Positions 1 to 7,230 of a DNA stretch of 41,073 nt are shown here, piece by piece. The DNA comes from a virus: positions 1 through 41,073 of IMG/VR virus record IMGVR_UViG_3300029981_000025. One strand, written 5' to 3'. A program made the position numbers and the translations under genes. The notes below the pieces were generated by a model that saw only the letters and a program-made list of their open reading frames with translations, did no database searches and was not told the origin of the DNA. Every line of letters starts with the position of its first letter. Positions within the stretch are counted from its first letter, which is position 1.

Positions 1-22
1 TGGGCCACTGAGCTAAAAGACC
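1..22 (-). tRNA. tRNA, 5' part only (cut by window edge)
   Basis: On the minus strand the sequence starts with a 7-nt acceptor strand GGTCTTT, then TA at positions 8-9 and the D-stem and loop start GCTCAGTGG, the usual 5' quarter of a tRNA. The anticodon lies outside the window, so the identity cannot be given. It opens the tRNA island that continues to about 4430. Confidence 0.65.
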
Positions 23-186
23 ATTTAAAAAAAATAATAGGGTTTCCCCAAACAATAATTACCAGATTCCACGTGTCTTACAGCTCTTGTTTCATCTACC
101 TTTTCCTAATATGCCATACTGTACGTAACATATCCCACGACCTCGTTATTATTTACCCTGTCAATTCAGAGTTACTACTTTTTGGG

Positions 187-480
187 TTATTCACCCATTA
201 ATCTCAAATTACGAAACAATGTTCCGTCTGATTCAATGGCTATTGCTGTAGGCACATTCCCGAGATCGGGTTCCCTAAATACAGAATAGCGTAATTGTTT
301 ACAGTTTAGTTTAAATAACCATTTCTCGATATCTGCGGACAAATATATCAAGTAATTGTTATCCCATGTTTGAGTATCCTTATTGTCCAACAACCACTGT
401 GCTACTGCGTGTCCGCCCTGTACACAGGCATAGATTGGCTCTAAAGAATTACTCACTAATATGTACAACCTCTTGTTCAT
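187..480 (-). CDS. PTH2-like small protein (possible peptidyl-tRNA hydrolase fold)
   Basis: 97 residues from the ATG at 480; a TTG nine bases upstream is less likely. The start YILVSNSLEPIYACVQGGHA resembles the first strand and helix of PTH2 family peptidyl-tRNA hydrolases, in which a conserved strand leads into a helix with a QxxHA pattern. The protein is shorter than the usual ~115-120 residues. If the family call is right it would free peptidyl-tRNAs, which fits a genome rich in tRNAs plus a tmRNA. Its start overlaps the end of the upstream gene by about 30 bases. Family assignment is tentative. Confidence 0.5.
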   Translation of the reverse strand: MNKRLYILVSNSLEPIYACVQGGHAVAQWLLDNKDTQTWDNNYLIYLSADIEKWLFKLNCKQLRYSVFREPDLGNVPTAIAIESDGTLFRNLRLMGE

Positions 481-724
481 ACTGTTCAATTAACTTGTCA
501 ATATCTCTCTGAAATGCTCTCAAAGGATGTGACTCCTCTGGATGCGTATTTTCAATTTGACTAAAAGTTCTTCCTCTCATGATACCGTAAGCTGCATACA
601 TCAAACGCAAATCTTCACGATTTGAGTTATGTTTGTAAGAAGCTTTCCAAGGTTCCATTACTCGTTCACTTTTATTATACACTGACTTCCTTTGATCTTT
701 TAAGAACGTTTGTTCTTTTGACAT
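449..724 (-). CDS. Hypothetical protein, charged, 91 residues
   Basis: Not recognised. The start at 724 is preferred because AAAGGAG lies about 9 bases upstream, one of the few clear Shine-Dalgarno sites in the window; an ATG at 754 is also in frame. The product is hydrophilic and rich in Lys, Glu and Arg, with no membrane segment. It is the first gene of a short operon with the PTH2-like gene downstream. Confidence 0.65.
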   Translation of the reverse strand: MSKEQTFLKDQRKSVYNKSERVMEPWKASYKHNSNREDLRLMYAAYGIMRGRTFSQIENTHPEESHPLRAFQRDIDKLIEQYEQEVVHISE

Positions 725-880
725 TTGTTTTATTTCTCCTTTTAAAGTTTTCATTGTGTTTTAATTTAAATTGTTATTACTAAGTTTTCTAATTTAAAAC
801 AACAAGGAGAACCTCGAGCAAAGAAAATCTACGTTTTCTTCATAATTTTACGATTTTTAATACAGCAACGTGCTGTAATG

Positions 881-947
881 TCCCCAAGAAGGGATTTGAA
901 CCCAATGCAACATACGATTTGCAATTATTCTCAGAAAATCTTGGAGA
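881..947 (-). other. Degenerate tRNA-like sequence
   Basis: On the minus strand CTCCAAG and CTTGGGG can form a 7-bp acceptor, and TTCAAAT looks like a T-loop, but the T-stem is poorly paired, the D-arm is truncated and the anticodon arm has an 8-base loop. At 67 nt it is too short for a normal tRNA. It is probably a decayed tRNA at the edge of the island. Confidence 0.35.
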
Positions 948-958
948 TGCTTGGAAAT

Positions 959-1045
959 ACACGAATCGGACTAAATGCATTTAGTTTGTAAAAGTTGCAC
1001 CTACCATGGAAACTTATTGCCAGTGATGATCTCTTTGATTCGTGT
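959..1045. repeat. 9-bp inverted repeat around a tRNA-like stretch
   Basis: ACACGAATC at 959-967 is repeated inverted at 1037-1045. On the minus strand the arms look like an acceptor stem, and a TCCGATT T-loop-like heptamer and a TGGTAGG D-loop-like piece lie between, but no complete cloverleaf forms. Possibly a second decayed tRNA. I see no gene between 755 and 1049. Confidence 0.3.
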
Positions 1046-1049
1046 ATTG

Positions 1050-1123
1050 TGGAGCATAAGGGACTTGAACCCTTGACCTATTGCTTGCAAAGCAATTGCT
1101 CTAGCCGACTGAGCTAATACCCC
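1050..1123 (-). tRNA. tRNA-Ala (anticodon TGC)
   Basis: Full cloverleaf: acceptor GGGGTAT pairs with ATGCTCC including a G3-U70 wobble, the alanine identity element; D-arm AGCTCAGTCGGCTAGAGC; anticodon stem ATTGC/GCAAT with loop TTTGCAA; T-loop TTCAAGT. Discriminator A. No CCA is encoded. Confidence 0.93.
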
Positions 1124-1350
1124 GTGAAGAATTTAGTCTTGCAGTGAATACATTATACTATCCCTCATATGAATTAATTTCAAGTGAGTTCAATGCTCTA
1201 ATTGAGAGCCGTATGGATATAACATATATTTACACAAACCCAACCATACTGCAAATATGGTTTCATCTTCGCTATAACTTGATCCCAATAAGAATCAGGG
1301 GTTATTGGCTTGAAGTTCTGTTTGCTTCAATCTAAATTCTTTTTTCTTTG

Positions 1351-1423
1351 TGACCCCTACAGGAGTCAAACCCGTATCTACAGATCCGTAGTCTACTGTT
1401 CTATTCGATTGAACTAAAGGGCC
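1351..1423 (-). tRNA. tRNA-Arg (anticodon ACG)
   Basis: Acceptor GGCCCTT pairs with AGGGGTC with wobbles; anticodon loop CTACGGA gives ACG, which would read CGT and, if A34 is deaminated, CGC and CGA. T-loop TTTGACT with stem ACGGG/CCTGT. Its 5' end overlaps the last codons and the TAG stop of the HAD gene at 1414-1824 by 10 bases. Confidence 0.88.
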
Positions 1424-1824
1424 AGGTCTAATTCAAGTCTTTTAAATACTTCCTCAACTGTATCTTTCCATTCAGCTGAATAATCACATAATATTCCCAT
1501 TACAACCGTTTGAGCTTGTATAAGTAATATTTCTTTGACATCATCATCTAAATGAAATACAAAATCAGGATTCTCTAAAAAGAAATGATATTTATCTTTC
1601 ATATTCATAAAATGAATATTTTCTCGTTTAATACCTAAACGATCAGATACTCTGAATAAGTCAACATGACATTGTCCAATACAATCAGCCATAACATACT
1701 TAGCAGTATCTTCATATCTACTAGTTACAATGTGAACTTCGTGTCCAGCTTTAATAAGTAACTTAGCAATATGTTGCACAGATCTCCTTGAGAGTGTGCT
1801 ATCAAAATCAAATGAAAATTTCAT
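1414..1824 (-). CDS. HAD-superfamily phosphatase
   Basis: 136 residues from the ATG at 1824. HAD motifs are visible: motif I FDFDST with the nucleophile and acid aspartates at residues 6 and 8, motif II IVTSR near residue 34, and an acidic motif HLDDD near residue 91. The size is that of a minimal cap-less HAD such as the NagD/PNKP-like phage phosphatases. Substrate unknown; a nucleotide or nucleic-acid 3' phosphate is a guess from neighbours. The TAG stop lies inside the adjacent tRNA-Arg gene, so mRNA end and tRNA processing must be coupled. Confidence 0.8.
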   Translation of the reverse strand: MKFSFDFDSTLSRRSVQHIAKLLIKAGHEVHIVTSRYEDTAKYVMADCIGQCHVDLFRVSDRLGIKRENIHFMNMKDKYHFFLENPDFVFHLDDDVKEILLIQAQTVVMGILCDYSAEWKDTVEEVFKRLELDLAL

Positions 1825-1838
1825 AGTTAAAAATTTAG

Positions 1839-1912
1839 TACCGAAAACAAGATTTGAACTTGTGACCTCTGGGTTATGAATCCAACGCTCTAACCACCTG
1901 AGCTATTTCGGC
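1839..1912 (-). tRNA. tRNA with anticodon CAT (elongator Met or Ile2)
   Basis: Acceptor GCCGAAA/TTTCGGT closed by a G-U pair, loop TTCATAA, T-stem ACAAG/CTTGT with loop TTCAAAT. Pair 31-39 in the anticodon stem is A-C. It lacks the C1xA72 mismatch of initiators. Elongator Met and lysidine-modified Ile2 cannot be told apart by eye. Confidence 0.9.
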
Positions 1913-1917
1913 ATATG

Positions 1918-1989
1918 AGGGCATAGTCAGAATCGGACTGACGCATATTTCTTTTGCAGAGAAACGCCTTACCACTTGGCCATATGCCC
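1918..1989 (-). tRNA. tRNA-Cys (anticodon GCA)
   Basis: Perfect acceptor GGGCATA/TATGCCC with discriminator U73, the cysteine identity base. Anticodon stem TTTCT/AGAAA with loop CTGCAAA; T-stem GTCAG/CTGAC with loop TCCGATT. Confidence 0.92.
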
Positions 1990-1999
1990 ATTTATAGTG

Positions 2000-2084
2000 T
2001 ACAGGAAGAGGGGATCGAACCCCCAAGGACATAAAGTCATCACTTTAGAAGAGTGATACGCTTCCAATTACGTGCTATTCCTGC
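2000..2084 (-). tRNA. tRNA-Arg (anticodon TCT) with long variable arm
   Basis: Acceptor GCAGGAA/TTCCTGT, anticodon loop CTTCTAA on a 6-bp stem, T-stem GGGGG/CCCTC with loop TTCGATC. The variable region is about 15 nt and can form GAC/GTC, as in class II tRNAs, whereas bacterial tRNA-Arg is class I. It would read AGA, a frequent codon here. The D-stem is imperfect. Confidence 0.75.
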
Positions 2085-2236
2085 GCATTTCCAATTATTC
2101 CACCATTTTCTTTATTATATCTATAATAACTTCGTGCACCATTTTTATTTTTAGATTTATATGTATCTAACTGTGAATCACAATTAGAACAGATTGCTCG
2201 ATAATTATCTCTATGATTATTAGCAGCGTTACCATA
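2075..2236 (-). pseudogene. C-terminal fragment of an HNH endonuclease
   Basis: Reading the minus strand from 2236 gives about 53 codons starting YGNAANNHRDNYRAIC and going on to SNCDSQLDTY, the C-terminal half of an HNH nuclease (HNH asparagine block, then CxxC zinc knuckle), ending in TAG inside tRNA-Arg(TCT). There is no start codon and the first histidines of the motif are missing. It is joined in another frame to the ATPase fragment upstream, so it is a deletion remnant. Confidence 0.7.
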
Positions 2237-2415
2237 GATGAGAAGAAGATAAGTTTATTGACCATTGTTTTTCCTGAACCATTTTTTCCACACATGGGCG
2301 TAAGATTACGAAGTGTTTCCAAGGAAAAATTCATATTCATCGGCTCAGTTAAGCCAAGCTTGATATTAGCTATATTACCAAGAGACTTCTTTACTTCTTC
2401 TTCAGCGATTTCCAT
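2167..2415 (-). pseudogene. N-terminal fragment of a P-loop ATPase
   Basis: Starts at the ATG at 2415, three bases after the upstream AAA+ gene. The first ~60 residues read like the N-terminus of an ABC/SMC-type or AAA_15/AAA_23-type ATPase, with Walker A GKNGSGKT near residues 43-50. After about codon 60 (near 2237) the sequence switches to the HNH remnant in another frame, and the reading frame runs on through it as a hydrophobic nonsense tail. Walker B and the signature motif are missing, so it is unlikely to work as an ATPase. Confidence 0.65.
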
Positions 2416-2418
2416 AAC

Positions 2419-3444
2419 TTAGAATACTAATGCACGTCTTTGATGTGTAGAAAGCTGGATTTGAATATCTGAATTGTACTCAAAAGTATAACCAGATTCA
2501 GTGCGAGTAAATGGATAATCCCTCATTTTAAACCTGATTTTATATGGCAAGGTATTGGTCAACTCTTTCGGAACTTCGTCATAGAAGCTAATTCTGAATG
2601 TATCAACCATTGGATTTAACTCCATAGATTCACAAGAATGTTGCTCGCCTTTGTAAACAACCTTAATTTGGTAATAAGCCCTTTCATAGCTCAAATTGAG
2701 GTATGAAGCACAGACCAAAGCAGATTCTTTAAAGAAATTGACTTCCTTAATCAAAGTGACCAAGATATCCGGAGTAATGAATCCAAAGCGAAGAATGAAT
2801 TCATAGATAGAATCTTTGAACTGCTCATCTTCCAACATATCATTAACGATACCGTCAATAATAGATTTTTCCAATGTTTCAAAGACTTTGTGGTATTTCA
2901 CACGATTCAAACGATTCTTCAATTTGTCAGAAATAGCATCAGGGTCATTAACTGTCAAAAGGAAAATGAAGCGAGTATTGTACACACCATCCATCAAAGT
3001 CAAAAGCTTTTCAGCTTCATCGCGATCCTCTTGATACAACTTTTCATATTCATCAATAAAGATGATACAATCATTGAACAGAGAACTTGTGATAAAGGAT
3101 TCAAATCCTGGACCTGAGTAATTCTCAGTAATAAAGATTACAGGTTTTTCCATTTCTATGCAGAATTTCTGCGCAGAGATAGTTTTACCTGTTCCTTTTA
3201 CACCGGATAATAAAATACCAAGGTTTTTACCCGTATTAGCAACATAAGACTTCTTCCATCTTTCGATAAAAGAGAAGTCTCCGTAAAGCTTTGGAGGCAG
3301 CACAAAAGGCTCTTGTTCTTGAAGATAAAAGATTCCTTTTTGTTCATCAAACTTTAAAACATAATTCCCAACGGGAAGTGTTTCATGCATGTCTGTAAAT
3401 TCTCCAAGAGTGAAGGTTGTGTTGTTCTGAATAAGTTTTTTCAT
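2419..3444 (-). CDS. AAA+ ATPase
   Basis: 341 residues. Walker A GVKGTGKT at residues 81-88, Walker B IIFIDE at 127-132, and a sensor-1 region LLTVNDPDAI near 163-172; the C-terminal half is helical and then beta-rich. The architecture is that of a single-domain AAA+ remodelling ATPase of BCS1/FtsH-like type. Its partner is unknown. It forms an operon with the truncated ATPase directly downstream and sits between tRNA genes. Confidence 0.85.
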   Translation of the reverse strand: MKKLIQNNTTFTLGEFTDMHETLPVGNYVLKFDEQKGIFYLQEQEPFVLPPKLYGDFSFIERWKKSYVANTGKNLGILLSGVKGTGKTISAQKFCIEMEKPVIFITENYSGPGFESFITSSLFNDCIIFIDEYEKLYQEDRDEAEKLLTLMDGVYNTRFIFLLTVNDPDAISDKLKNRLNRVKYHKVFETLEKSIIDGIVNDMLEDEQFKDSIYEFILRFGFITPDILVTLIKEVNFFKESALVCASYLNLSYERAYYQIKVVYKGEQHSCESMELNPMVDTFRISFYDEVPKELTNTLPYKIRFKMRDYPFTRTESGYTFEYNSDIQIQLSTHQRRALVF

Positions 3445-3483
3445 AATCTGGTTTAAAAAATGGATCTAATTAAAAAACAATTG

Positions 3484-3557
3484 TCGAATAGGAAGGACTC
3501 AAACCTTCGATTTCTACATCCCAAATGTAGCGGATTAATCAACTTTCCTACTATTCG
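3484..3557 (-). tRNA. tRNA-Pro (anticodon TGG)
   Basis: Perfect acceptor CGAATAG/CTATTCG, anticodon stem CTACA/TGTAG with loop TTTGGGA, T-stem GAAGG/CCTTC with loop TTTGAGT, discriminator A. The D-loop lacks the usual GG pair, so the tertiary fold may be weak. Confidence 0.87.
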
Positions 3558-3566
3558 TTTTATTAG

Positions 3567-3640
3567 TTGCGGGGGCCGGACTCGAACCGGCGATCTCTGA
3601 GTTATGAGCACAGCGAGTTACCAACTACTACTACCCCACG
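3567..3640 (-). tRNA. Initiator tRNA-fMet (anticodon CAT)
   Basis: Acceptor strands CGTGGGG and CCCCGCA leave position 1 unpaired as C1xA72, the hallmark of bacterial initiator tRNAs; the 3' end CCCCGCAAC is as in bacterial fMet. Anticodon loop CTCATAA; T-stem GCCGG/CCGGC. The three consecutive G-C pairs typical of the initiator anticodon stem are not all kept (GTG against CTC). Confidence 0.87.
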
Positions 3641-3642
3641 AT

Positions 3643-4269
3643 TTATTTAATTACTTCTTCTAAGTTACGAGATTTAATCACCTCTCTTAATTCTTTTAAA
3701 GAAGTTCTTGTACTTTCTTTGTTTAAACTACCATAATTATCGGTTAAACTATGACAATTAGGACATAATAGTTCTAAATTGTCTTCTTGATTATTATGTG
3801 AATCTCCATCAACATGATGAATATGTAATGGAACTTTACCTGAACTTTCATTTACAGCATTCCAGCCACATTTTTGACATTTATTATTATGTTTTATTCT
3901 TACATATTTTTCAATATAACCAGATATTCCATCTTTTCCAGAAAGACCTTCTTCCTGTCCATTTTGCCAACGTAGAATAAACGATGTATATTCAAAATCT
4001 GCTTTACACTGCCTACTACAAAATCTTAATTGATGTGACTTTAGTGGTTGTCCACAATTTTCACAACATATTTCTCCAACTTTACGTACACCCTTATTAA
4101 AGGTTTCAGTTGGATTAATTTCTCTTCGTTTAGGTAATTCTATGCCTAATCTATTTGCTGCCTTACGAATTGAGGCTCCAGTAACACCATATAATTCTCC
4201 AATGGTGTCGTATGGTAATTTATCTTCAAAAATTAACTTTTCTAATTCTTCTTTTTTGTACTTACTCAT
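3643..4269 (-). CDS. HNH homing endonuclease with N-terminal HTH
   Basis: 208 residues. An N-terminal helix-turn-helix (about residues 1-45, YDTIGELYGVTGASIRKAAN), a zinc ribbon with CENCG and CSRQC (about 68-90), and a C-terminal HNH core with CQKCGW, the pattern IHHVDGDSHNNQEDNLELLC and PNCHSLTDNY. This is a stand-alone DNA nuclease of the type that spreads by homing, set between two tRNA genes. It has its own TAnnTTTG promoter box upstream, unlike most genes here, which fits an independent mobile gene. Confidence 0.9.
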   Translation of the reverse strand: MSKYKKEELEKLIFEDKLPYDTIGELYGVTGASIRKAANRLGIELPKRREINPTETFNKGVRKVGEICCENCGQPLKSHQLRFCSRQCKADFEYTSFILRWQNGQEEGLSGKDGISGYIEKYVRIKHNNKCQKCGWNAVNESSGKVPLHIHHVDGDSHNNQEDNLELLCPNCHSLTDNYGSLNKESTRTSLKELREVIKSRNLEEVIK

Positions 4270-4289
4270 AATATATTTTTTTTGATATA

Positions 4290-4297
4290 CAAAAGTA
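4290..4297 (-). promoter_or_regulatory. Promoter -7 box TACTTTTG
   Basis: Matches the Bacteroidota housekeeping -7 consensus TAnnTTTG, 21 bases before the HNH start at 4269; a T-rich stretch sits at the -33 position. Confidence 0.55.
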
Positions 4298-4354
4298 CGA
4301 AAAATAAAATTATAAAACAGTTCAAATTAAGAAAAATATAGATTAAACTACTAG

Positions 4355-4427
4355 TAGTGGGTACGGAATTCGAATCCGTGTGGTAAGATTGAAAATCTTA
4401 AATCCTAGGCCTCTAGATGAACCCACC
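4355..4427 (-). tRNA. tRNA-Glu (anticodon TTC)
   Basis: Acceptor GGTGGGT/ACCCACT, D-arm TCATCTAGAGGCC of Glu type, anticodon stem TAAGA/TCTTA with loop TTTTCAA, T-stem ACGGA/TCCGT with loop TTCGAAT. Confidence 0.92.
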
Positions 4428-4474
4428 ATCTTCAATTAACTAATCTAGTAATTAGCTAAAACTTTTTGTTCAGA

Positions 4475-4777
4475 TTACTCCTCTATAGGAGCATCTGGTT
4501 TTTGTTCAGTTGTTTTAAGAACAATATGTTCATTCCACTCTAGAAAATAGTGGATATTATCTTCATTTACAATTATTTCGTCATACATGCCAAAACGACA
4601 TTTATAACCAAAGATATATTTAATACCCCTCCAGAGTCTTCGATACCAAGGTTGATCTGTAAGTTGCATATAAACATAGATAGTGGGGTCATCTGGATCC
4701 TTCACATATAGGATATGGTGAGCAATGTCACTACAACCACATGGAATAACTCCTGTATTTTCTATAAATGGATTCAT
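4475..4777 (-). CDS. Hypothetical protein, 100 residues
   Basis: Not recognised. It contains GCSDIAHH near the start, an aromatic stretch PWYRRLWRGIKYIFGYKC, and an acidic, proline-containing tail. No signal or long membrane segment. A TAnnTTTG box lies 35 bases upstream, so it probably begins its own transcript. Confidence 0.75.
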   Translation of the reverse strand: MNPFIENTGVIPCGCSDIAHHILYVKDPDDPTIYVYMQLTDQPWYRRLWRGIKYIFGYKCRFGMYDEIIVNEDNIHYFLEWNEHIVLKTTEQKPDAPIEE

Positions 4778-4811
4778 AGATATGTTATAAATTTTCTAAT
4801 CAAAAGGGTTA

Positions 4812-4819
4812 CAAAAGTA
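4812..4819 (-). promoter_or_regulatory. Promoter -7 box TACTTTTG
   Basis: Same octamer as the box before the HNH gene, here 35 bases before the start at 4777, within a very AT-rich leader. Confidence 0.5.
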
Positions 4820-4899
4820 CAACAATAAAACTGGAAAAAATACTAAATATCTATTTTTCAAAATATTTAATATTTAATCCAGTTTTAAAGTATGTGAAC

Positions 4900-5157
4900 T
4901 TACTCAGACTCACCTAGAAGCTTACTTAAGTTAAGGCGGAACTTTTCGTTCTGTCCCTTCACAGTAGCTACTATGTCAATTTGAGTTTGAAGCCTAGACA
5001 TGGCTTCGGTTTTGCCTTTAATAGTATCGGCCATTTTTGCATCCAACGTATCGGCTGCAGTAAGGGCTTCTGTAAAGGCTTTTTTGATTCCGCCCAACTT
5101 CTTTGAATAGTTAGGTTCGAATCGCAATGACCTGAAAAAGCGGATGATGAATTTCAT
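4900..5157 (-). CDS. Hypothetical helical protein, 85 residues
   Basis: Not recognised. Start at the ATG at 5157, just past the end of the upstream gene; a TTG at 5190 would overlap it. Basic N-terminus, then a long amphipathic helix rich in Ala, Thr and Lys that could form a coiled coil. Confidence 0.65.
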   Translation of the reverse strand: MKFIIRFFRSLRFEPNYSKKLGGIKKAFTEALTAADTLDAKMADTIKGKTEAMSRLQTQIDIVATVKGQNEKFRLNLSKLLGESE

Positions 5158-5176
5158 ATGATTAGAATAAAAGTGA

Positions 5177-5512
5177 TTAAACCAATTCAAAAGTCACACC
5201 ATGACCTTCATCAAAGTTTTTGATAAAGGAGAGCATTCTTTGCTCTTCATTCATGTTTTTCCATGCTCCAACTCTTTCCCAATGCGGGCAATCGGAATGT
5301 ATCCAGCTATTGACAACTTCTTCAGAAATATGAAGCTTACGTGAGCAAGAAGTAACTACTCGGTCAGTATGCTTAATTTTTCTGGTTATCCATTCTGGAT
5401 GGCGTTTACCCAATGGAGCAACATCAACGGTGACAAGTTGTTTGTCTGTGTGTTTCAAAGGACCTCCAATACGTCCTTTTAGATTGATAGTAAGCAATAA
5501 TCCTGTGTCCAT
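5177..5512 (-). CDS. Hypothetical protein, 111 residues
   Basis: Not recognised. It contains the stretch VVNSWIHSDCPHWERVGAWK followed by an acidic helix. Ends 20 bases before the next start, so it is in an operon with the genes around it. No membrane segment. Confidence 0.75.
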   Translation of the reverse strand: MDTGLLLTINLKGRIGGPLKHTDKQLVTVDVAPLGKRHPEWITRKIKHTDRVVTSCSRKLHISEEVVNSWIHSDCPHWERVGAWKNMNEEQRMLSFIKNFDEGHGVTFELV

Positions 5513-5514
5513 GA

Positions 5515-5730
5515 TTAAATTTGTATTGTGGAATCTTCAACTTTGAGAAATATTACCTCATCATTATTGGTTGGTCGATGTTCTGCAGAACAGAATCCAT
5601 CCACCACGCTGTTCTTATGACAAAAATCAGCTTCATCGAAACAGCATCCTCCACACCCAGCAGATGCGGATTTAACTACTAATATAACCTCATCATAACG
5701 TGTATATACTTCTCCAACTAATCTTTCCAT
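5515..5730 (-). CDS. Small Cys-rich domain protein, copy 1
   Basis: 71 residues from the ATG at 5730. Pattern: GEVYxxxDEVILVV, then CGGCCF, a further Cys, GFC, RPxxxDEVIFLKV. The same order (GExF, hydrophobic strand, CxxC, C, GxC, R-D, strand) recurs in the two genes upstream. The four cysteines suggest a zinc knuckle. Function unknown. Confidence 0.75.
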   Translation of the reverse strand: MERLVGEVYTRYDEVILVVKSASAGCGGCCFDEADFCHKNSVVDGFCSAEHRPTNNDEVIFLKVEDSTIQI

Positions 5731-5731
5731 G

Positions 5732-5947
5732 TTATAAAAGTATTTGAGAATCGGGTACAATAATAAAAATAACGGCTATTCCATCATCCCTAGTGTCACT
5801 TCCGCAACCTCCAGTGATAAATTTATTGCGTAAACATAAACTCCCGTTATTAAACCAACATCCTACACAACTCCTCTTATGTTTAACCACAAGAAATACG
5901 GAGTCGTATTTAAACATTTCCCCAGGAGGTCGAGTAAAGTCACGCAT
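5732..5947 (-). CDS. Small Cys-rich domain protein, copy 2
   Basis: 71 residues. Same domain as its neighbours: PPGEMFKYDSVFLVV, CVGCWF, CLRN, GGCGS, RDDGIAVIF. The ATG at 5947 overlaps the TGA stop of the upstream gene (ATGCGTGA), so translation is probably coupled. Confidence 0.75.
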   Translation of the reverse strand: MRDFTRPPGEMFKYDSVFLVVKHKRSCVGCWFNNGSLCLRNKFITGGCGSDTRDDGIAVIFIIVPDSQILL

Positions 5948-6353
5948 GATTAGCAATGTTTACGAAAGAAACAGATGTCTTATCAGGTCTGAATGTTGGA
6001 CTACAAGCTCCAACTTCGTCGCGGTACTTGTTACAACCACTTCGAGGGTCTCGGAGCGGATGGAGGTAGCAATTTAAACACCTAAGAGTACTATCTGGAA
6101 CAACCTTTAAGAATTTATTTTCAAATTGAAATACTTCTCCTATAGGTCTGGAAAGCCATTTAGATTTAAAAACTACTCCAGTTTGATCTGCTCGATCAAA
6201 ATACGAGCAATTTCCAATTAAGTGTCTCATACTTACGCAATATCTAAGAGAGGTGTGATCAATAAAAAAATAACATCCATTACAACCATTCTGGGCCTCA
6301 ACAGTTAAAAGAGTGTTTAAATAATCAAATGTTTCTCCAATGCTGTGTTCCAT
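5940..6353 (-). CDS. Tandem Cys-rich domain protein, copies 3 and 4
   Basis: 137 residues holding two copies of the domain. Copy A (about residues 5-62): IGETFDYLNTLLTV, CNGCYF, YC, GNCS, RADQTGVVF. Copy B (about 68-132): IGEVFQFENKFLKVV, CLNCYL, GCNK, GACS, RPDKTSVSF. Ends in TGA, used here as a true stop because the next start overlaps it. Function unknown. Confidence 0.78.
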   Translation of the reverse strand: MEHSIGETFDYLNTLLTVEAQNGCNGCYFFIDHTSLRYCVSMRHLIGNCSYFDRADQTGVVFKSKWLSRPIGEVFQFENKFLKVVPDSTLRCLNCYLHPLRDPRSGCNKYRDEVGACSPTFRPDKTSVSFVNIANHA

Positions 6354-6359
6354 AACTTA

Positions 6360-6809
6360 CTATTTAAACCAAGTTGTTTGCGTGTCTTTAATTTCTACTA
6401 AATCCCGATATTTGTAATTAATCGGAAGCATTGATATAATTCCGTTATTCCTGTACATTTCTGCACAAGCTAAATCATCATCAAATGCAATGAGTACTCG
6501 AGTTTCCCAATCTGGAATACTCTTTAAGGCACGCTCTTTGAAAGCCGAGCCTTTTTCATAAGGGTTTTCATCCTTCATAATCAATTGATCATAAAAAATG
6601 CCATTGGTCTCTAACCATTCAATGGTTTGAGGACGAACTGACTCTGGCCTTCCTGTAATGATTATGAGTTCATAATCACATTCAAGTGTGGCCAATAAAT
6701 CTTTGACAGCCGGAATCGGTTTGTCTCCAGATAAGTCACTCCAGTCAAAGGGACTTCGATTGGTGTGATATAGGATTGTGCAATCCAAATCAAATATCAA
6801 AACTCTCAT
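6360..6809 (-). CDS. HAD phosphatase, polynucleotide 3'-phosphatase-like
   Basis: About 149 residues from the ATG at 6809; an ATG at 6827 is possible. HAD motif I FDLDCT near residue 7, motif II IIITGRPES near 53, an acidic motif IAFDDD near 111. The insert RSPFDWSDLSGDKP and the helix after it resemble the phosphatase domain of T4-type polynucleotide kinase, which removes 3' phosphates from RNA or DNA ends; there is no kinase domain. A role in repairing cleaved tRNA is an inference from family and tRNA-rich context. The start overlaps the TGA of the upstream gene. Confidence 0.78.
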   Translation of the reverse strand: MRVLIFDLDCTILYHTNRSPFDWSDLSGDKPIPAVKDLLATLECDYELIIITGRPESVRPQTIEWLETNGIFYDQLIMKDENPYEKGSAFKERALKSIPDWETRVLIAFDDDLACAEMYRNNGIISMLPINYKYRDLVEIKDTQTTWFK

Positions 6810-7230
6810 ATTCTTTAAAGTATTCATTGTACATAGAATCAAATGAATCAATAGCGGAACCACGTATCATGGCCTCCAATTCTTCTCTCTGCTGAGATGC
6901 GTGAGCATCAAAAACTTTTAAAAGTTTCATATAACTATGTTCAGAAATTGGTATATTTCTTACCTCTTTACCAAATAAGTCAATAGAAAACCCGCGTTCG
7001 TCCATTTTAATAATGAATCTAAACTTGGGACTCTCACTTACTCCAAAACGTTTCCACGTCTTAGGACAAATTGAAAGTCTTGTGTTTTCATCACGAATAT
7101 ATCGACGACACAATACAAGCGCCTTCTTTTCATAAGAGCTTACTTCTGTCCTTAATTGTTTCTCCGAGGACTTACGGATATACACCTGCGAATACTGTAT
7201 AGGCCGATGCCAGAATGATTTCCAATGCAT
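6790..7230 (-). CDS. Hypothetical protein, 146 residues
   Basis: Not recognised. Basic N-terminal third with CRRYIRDENTRLSICPKTW, then a hydrophobic strand and an acidic helical end. The TGA stop lies inside the next gene. ATG overlaps the stop of the Nudix gene, so the three genes are coupled. Confidence 0.72.
   Translation of the reverse strand: MHWKSFWHRPIQYSQVYIRKSSEKQLRTEVSSYEKKALVLCRRYIRDENTRLSICPKTWKRFGVSESPKFRFIIKMDERGFSIDLFGKEVRNIPISEHSYMKLLKVFDAHASQQREELEAMIRGSAIDSFDSMYNEYFKEYESFDI

Noticed and set aside
1144-1335. 63-codon rightward frame between two tRNA genes
   Set aside because: It needs a GTG start, has no promoter or ribosome site, lies opposite to the local genes, and its product looks random.
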